Source: Megamerina dolium (lineage: Eukaryota; Arthropoda; Insecta; Diptera; Megamerinidae). From it: a stretch of 64,000 nucleotides of DNA. Made by a program: the position numbers and the translations under genes. The notes under the pieces are model-generated. The model searched no databases and was not told where the DNA came from. It was given only the letters and a program-made list of their open reading frames with translations. This document shows, piece by piece, positions 60,619 to 64,000 of this stretch. The DNA lies in assembly GCA_963854835.1 (NCBI GenBank), contig OY978525.1:95942136-96006135 (forward strand). The letters are read 5' to 3'. The number at the start of each line of letters is the position of its first letter. Within the stretch, counting starts at the first letter, position 1.

Positions 60619-63600
60619 GCTTAGTATAAAAAGTGAATAATTTTAGTTATGGATCGCAATACTTATTAAGACACATCGAAGCGGCAAACAAACTTTCCTC
60701 TTACAGTTCTGTAGCATTATTATATTTTTCCAACTGGGTAGCGAGAGTATACTTTACTATGACATGAAGTGATAGTTGCCTATAATTATTGTTACTACCA
60801 TCTACGTATATTGTGTCGCTGAAAGTGAGTTTTGAAGTTCGTTCGTGTCAATACCGAAAAAGGTGTTTCATTTCACTATCAGCAGTCAGTGATATCAGTG
60901 ATATCATTGACCATATCAGTGTCGATGCTACTTTGTATGCGTGTGTGTGTCTGTACTGAAAGTTCTACGCCATATGCAAATTCATAAAAAGCGTAAAACA
61001 CAAAATAAAAAAAATAAAAAAACGAATACACAACAGAAAAACAAAATCAATTCAACAATTGTAAATTGATGGCAAATCGCGCGTGTGGGATGCATAGAGG
61101 GCAACTCACTTTAAACTTGCATGTATATACTCGTATGCATATTCTTCAAAAGGTAATGAAGAAAAACAAAAATGATGAAATCGAAATTGAAAATTCAATC
61201 GAAACGAAATTGCCAAATGCCAATATCACTCACATGCCAGCTATGCTCTTAACATATAGTACATACAGTATATGCAACAAGCAGCAAGCAATACGATTAG
61301 TATTGTATTCAAAACAACAACAACAACGACAACAATAGTAAATCGAAGTATCCGCAGAAAGAAATGAAAGCAACAAAACGAGAGAAAGACAATAAAAGAA
61401 CAGGAAAAATAGAAAAATATACAACAATGACAACAGCAGCAATGACAACAAAGTCAAGAACTTCATTTTCCTTCAAATTCGTTGTGACGTTATGTTTAGT
61501 CTCTGTACGTAGGAGTATATGTGTTTTGCATGTATGGATTAGTGTTGGTAATATATGCGCGACATGCATTTCACTCTCTTTTAAGCTCTTGTGTGTTGCC
61601 GATATATTCGTTTTGTTGCACTTATTGTCATTGTCTCAGTGTTACCTATGCAACATTAAAGTGGGTCAAATTGTATGCACCAAAATGTTGACAACCTAAT
61701 TCAGCGACATATTCTAAAATTTCGATAATTTCAAGCATTTTTCCCCAAGCAAGCAAAAAAATGTTGCAGAAGAGAAGTCGGTAAGGATGTTCGGAGGAAA
61801 TTTTGGCGAGGACAAATTAATGGGGGTCAGTCATACTTTTCATTTTTTTATGAGCGATGTCTAGGGAAGCTACCCCTATAAAAGTGGTGCTGTAGAAACT
61901 AAAAAAGTTGGCAAGTACAAATCTGCAATTATTTCTGGCTTCATTGGAAAAAAAAAATTATAAATGTTGGTCTAGGACATTCAAAAATTTGCCTCACCTT
62001 AATGCACATATATATTATTATTTTTTATTTTTTTATTATTTTAATGCACATATATATTCATGTACCTGCCTACTACCTTATTATGTGTATGTGCACATAC
62101 AATTCTAGGTGGGTACATATGCGTGATCGCTTGTGCATATTTGCCTTTTCGAACGATTTGCGATAGAACTCGTTGCAACTTTATTTGATGAAGCAACAAT
62201 GTCAATAACAGCAGCAGCAATAAGGATATGCATACGACATGTTGATGAGTGAGTAGAGTGAGTGAGTGAAAAGAGAAGAAGCATTATAAAAATTCAGTCA
62301 TCACACAATGAAAGAAAGAGGACAATGCAAATGAAAAAAGTGTATAGCATCAAGCTGGTTATGATGTTTGTATAAAATGATTTTCAAACAATTGCTTGTC
62401 AATAAAGATTTTTCAAATATTTTCTTGTTTTTATTCGATTATTCTTTTTCTTCGCTCTAATCTTAAATTATACTGGACCTTTGGGACATGTACATTAGTA
62501 ACGTTTGCCATTATATAATTAATGAAGTCAATTATTGACATACTCGTGTGCATACCGATGATCTATACACTATCAGCATCACTCTCACTCGCGTTGGCTA
62601 TTTTTCCTCATCCTTCTTGTACACCAGATGTCCTCAATGGCTATGCTGATGACAATTGTTGTTTGTTGTCATGTTGCTATGGATATTGTAGTTAATGATT
62701 CCTAATGATATTGTAGTCGTTGCTTATAATATCGAAAATGATGATGGTGATTGGTATGCTGGTGTTTAATAATGACTTTGATGAAGTTTTCAATAGGGTG
62801 CTGGTGTTGCCAATGTCATGAAATTTAATAGAACTTTAATATACTGCCTGCACTTAAGTGCCATTAATCTCAAATTCTATAACTTTCTGCACTTTAACAA
62901 AAAATTATAAAAATAGAAATTTAACATGTTCTAAATCAGACAGAACATTGCTAAATCCAACGAAAGTACTAAGTAATTACTAAATGCCACAAGAGCATTT
63001 ACTAATAAGAAAGTCATATAAATGATTTAAATAGTTAAGCATGATACATATTTGCCAAACAAAAAAAATCGCACATAATATTCAAAGCACCACTGAATAG
63101 TGTAAGTATCCACACGTCAGCAAAAATTATAATCATGATCATGATAGCATTCAATTTTCGATGTCAAAGATGACAAATTAATTACTCATGTATTAAATTT
63201 ACTTCATTGTGATCAAAATCGACTGACTTCTGCATGTGGATATATGTACTTTGGACGTCATTGTGTAGTTAAATGCCACAATCACACACACAAGTACAAA
63301 ATTCTCATCACATATACACGAATACATAAACATATATATGTTACATATATATTAATCATCTATTGTATGCGCTTCAATGCATTTCATTAGTGTATTCATA
63401 CATGTGGTGGCATATTTGGCTATGTGCTATTTGCGTAATTGCATTTAATTATGCGGCATCTAAGCATGTACCAATAGGTACATTCATATCTAAATACACG
63501 TTTATTTGATGTGGTGGTTTTCTCTTTAATGCAAGCCTAAATACCATATTTATGTACTTCCCTTCACCTAGACGATATCGAACATAATGTGTACCCATAT

Positions 63601-64000
63601 CAGTACAGATACATAAGAGTATATGCGTAAATACAATATCTACATACAGTAGCAATAGATGAAAGTGTTGAAAATGCGCATTATGTTGCAATCAACAATC
63701 ATTATTAGTAATGTTGGTGTTGTTGTTGTTGTTGTTGTTGTTTTTAGTGTTGTATTAAATATTTATATATTATTGCATAGATTTCATTGCAACATGAACA
63801 TGAACTAAGCATAAGTAAATGGCATATATACAGGCATTGTAATGATTATGAATATGAACAAATTAATGTTGAGATTTCTGCATATATAACGCAAGTATAG
63901 TAAGTATAGTTGTGCCGTCAAGCGCCAATTGTGGTAAAATAAATGTACCTATACGGTTACACAAAATTTAATTTTAAATGGAATTTTTAAGATGAAATTT
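60619..64000. other. Non-coding, AT-rich
   Basis: A (GTT)n tract at 63712-63744 and other simple repeats. No gene or named transposon supported. Confidence 0.5.

Noticed and set aside
1..64000. CRISPR arrays, operons, phage genes
   Set aside because: None seen. Composition, splice signals and transposon types are those of an insect nuclear genome.

Overview
The window is AT-rich animal DNA from a dipteran insect, most likely a true fruit fly (Tephritidae) or a close relative. The support is a DD41D 'rosa'-type mariner, a class first described from Ceratitis rosa; a DINE-1/HINE-like element with a (GTCY)n block; a Ty3/Gypsy element; and a young tRNA-derived SINE family. The species assignment is inference. 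There are no bacterial genes, operons, CRISPR arrays or rRNA genes, and I see no convincing stand-alone tRNA gene.

Only one segment looks like host protein-coding sequence: a 185-bp internal exon on the minus strand (3533-3717). It has an acceptor, a donor and an open frame encoding a Cys-rich, Gly/Ala-rich membrane segment. The rest looks like a very large intron or intergenic desert with transposons in it. I cannot name the host gene or find a second exon.

Layout: 441-760 old SINE; 1506-2689 rosa-like element (copy A); 3533-3717 host exon; 4571-4997 MITE; 5787-5867 (AT)n; 6290-6960 transposase relic; 7915-9333 HINE/DINE-1-like element with a ~150-bp tandem array; 10687-17662 complete Ty3/Gypsy element on the minus strand, two 359-bp LTRs, one gag-pol frame broken by one stop codon and two SINE insertions (12204-12614 and 13490-13838); 18655-18770 and 22915-23010 SINE scraps; 23432-24532 broken non-LTR reverse transcriptase; 28188-28362 hAT-like MITE; 33640-34560 decayed DD34D mariner; 38226-38592 intact SINE; 41805-42005 old SINE; 45752-46760 3' end of an RNase H-bearing LINE; 52985-53215 old SINE; 56854-57675 rosa-like element (copy B); 60239-60604 intact SINE. 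Everything else is AT-rich non-coding DNA with microsatellites.

The window reads as a record of transposon activity. The Gypsy element inserted recently (LTRs about 98% alike by eye) and SINEs then landed in it twice, each with a clean 14-bp target duplication, so the SINE family was active after the Gypsy insertion. The two rosa-like copies carry different deletions: copy A keeps the catalytic core, copy B keeps the start and the DNA-binding region. I found no clear new biological system. The points most worth follow-up are the unassigned exon, the SAP-domain gag, the SINE family with a tripled promoter head, the HINE array, and two perfect hairpins.
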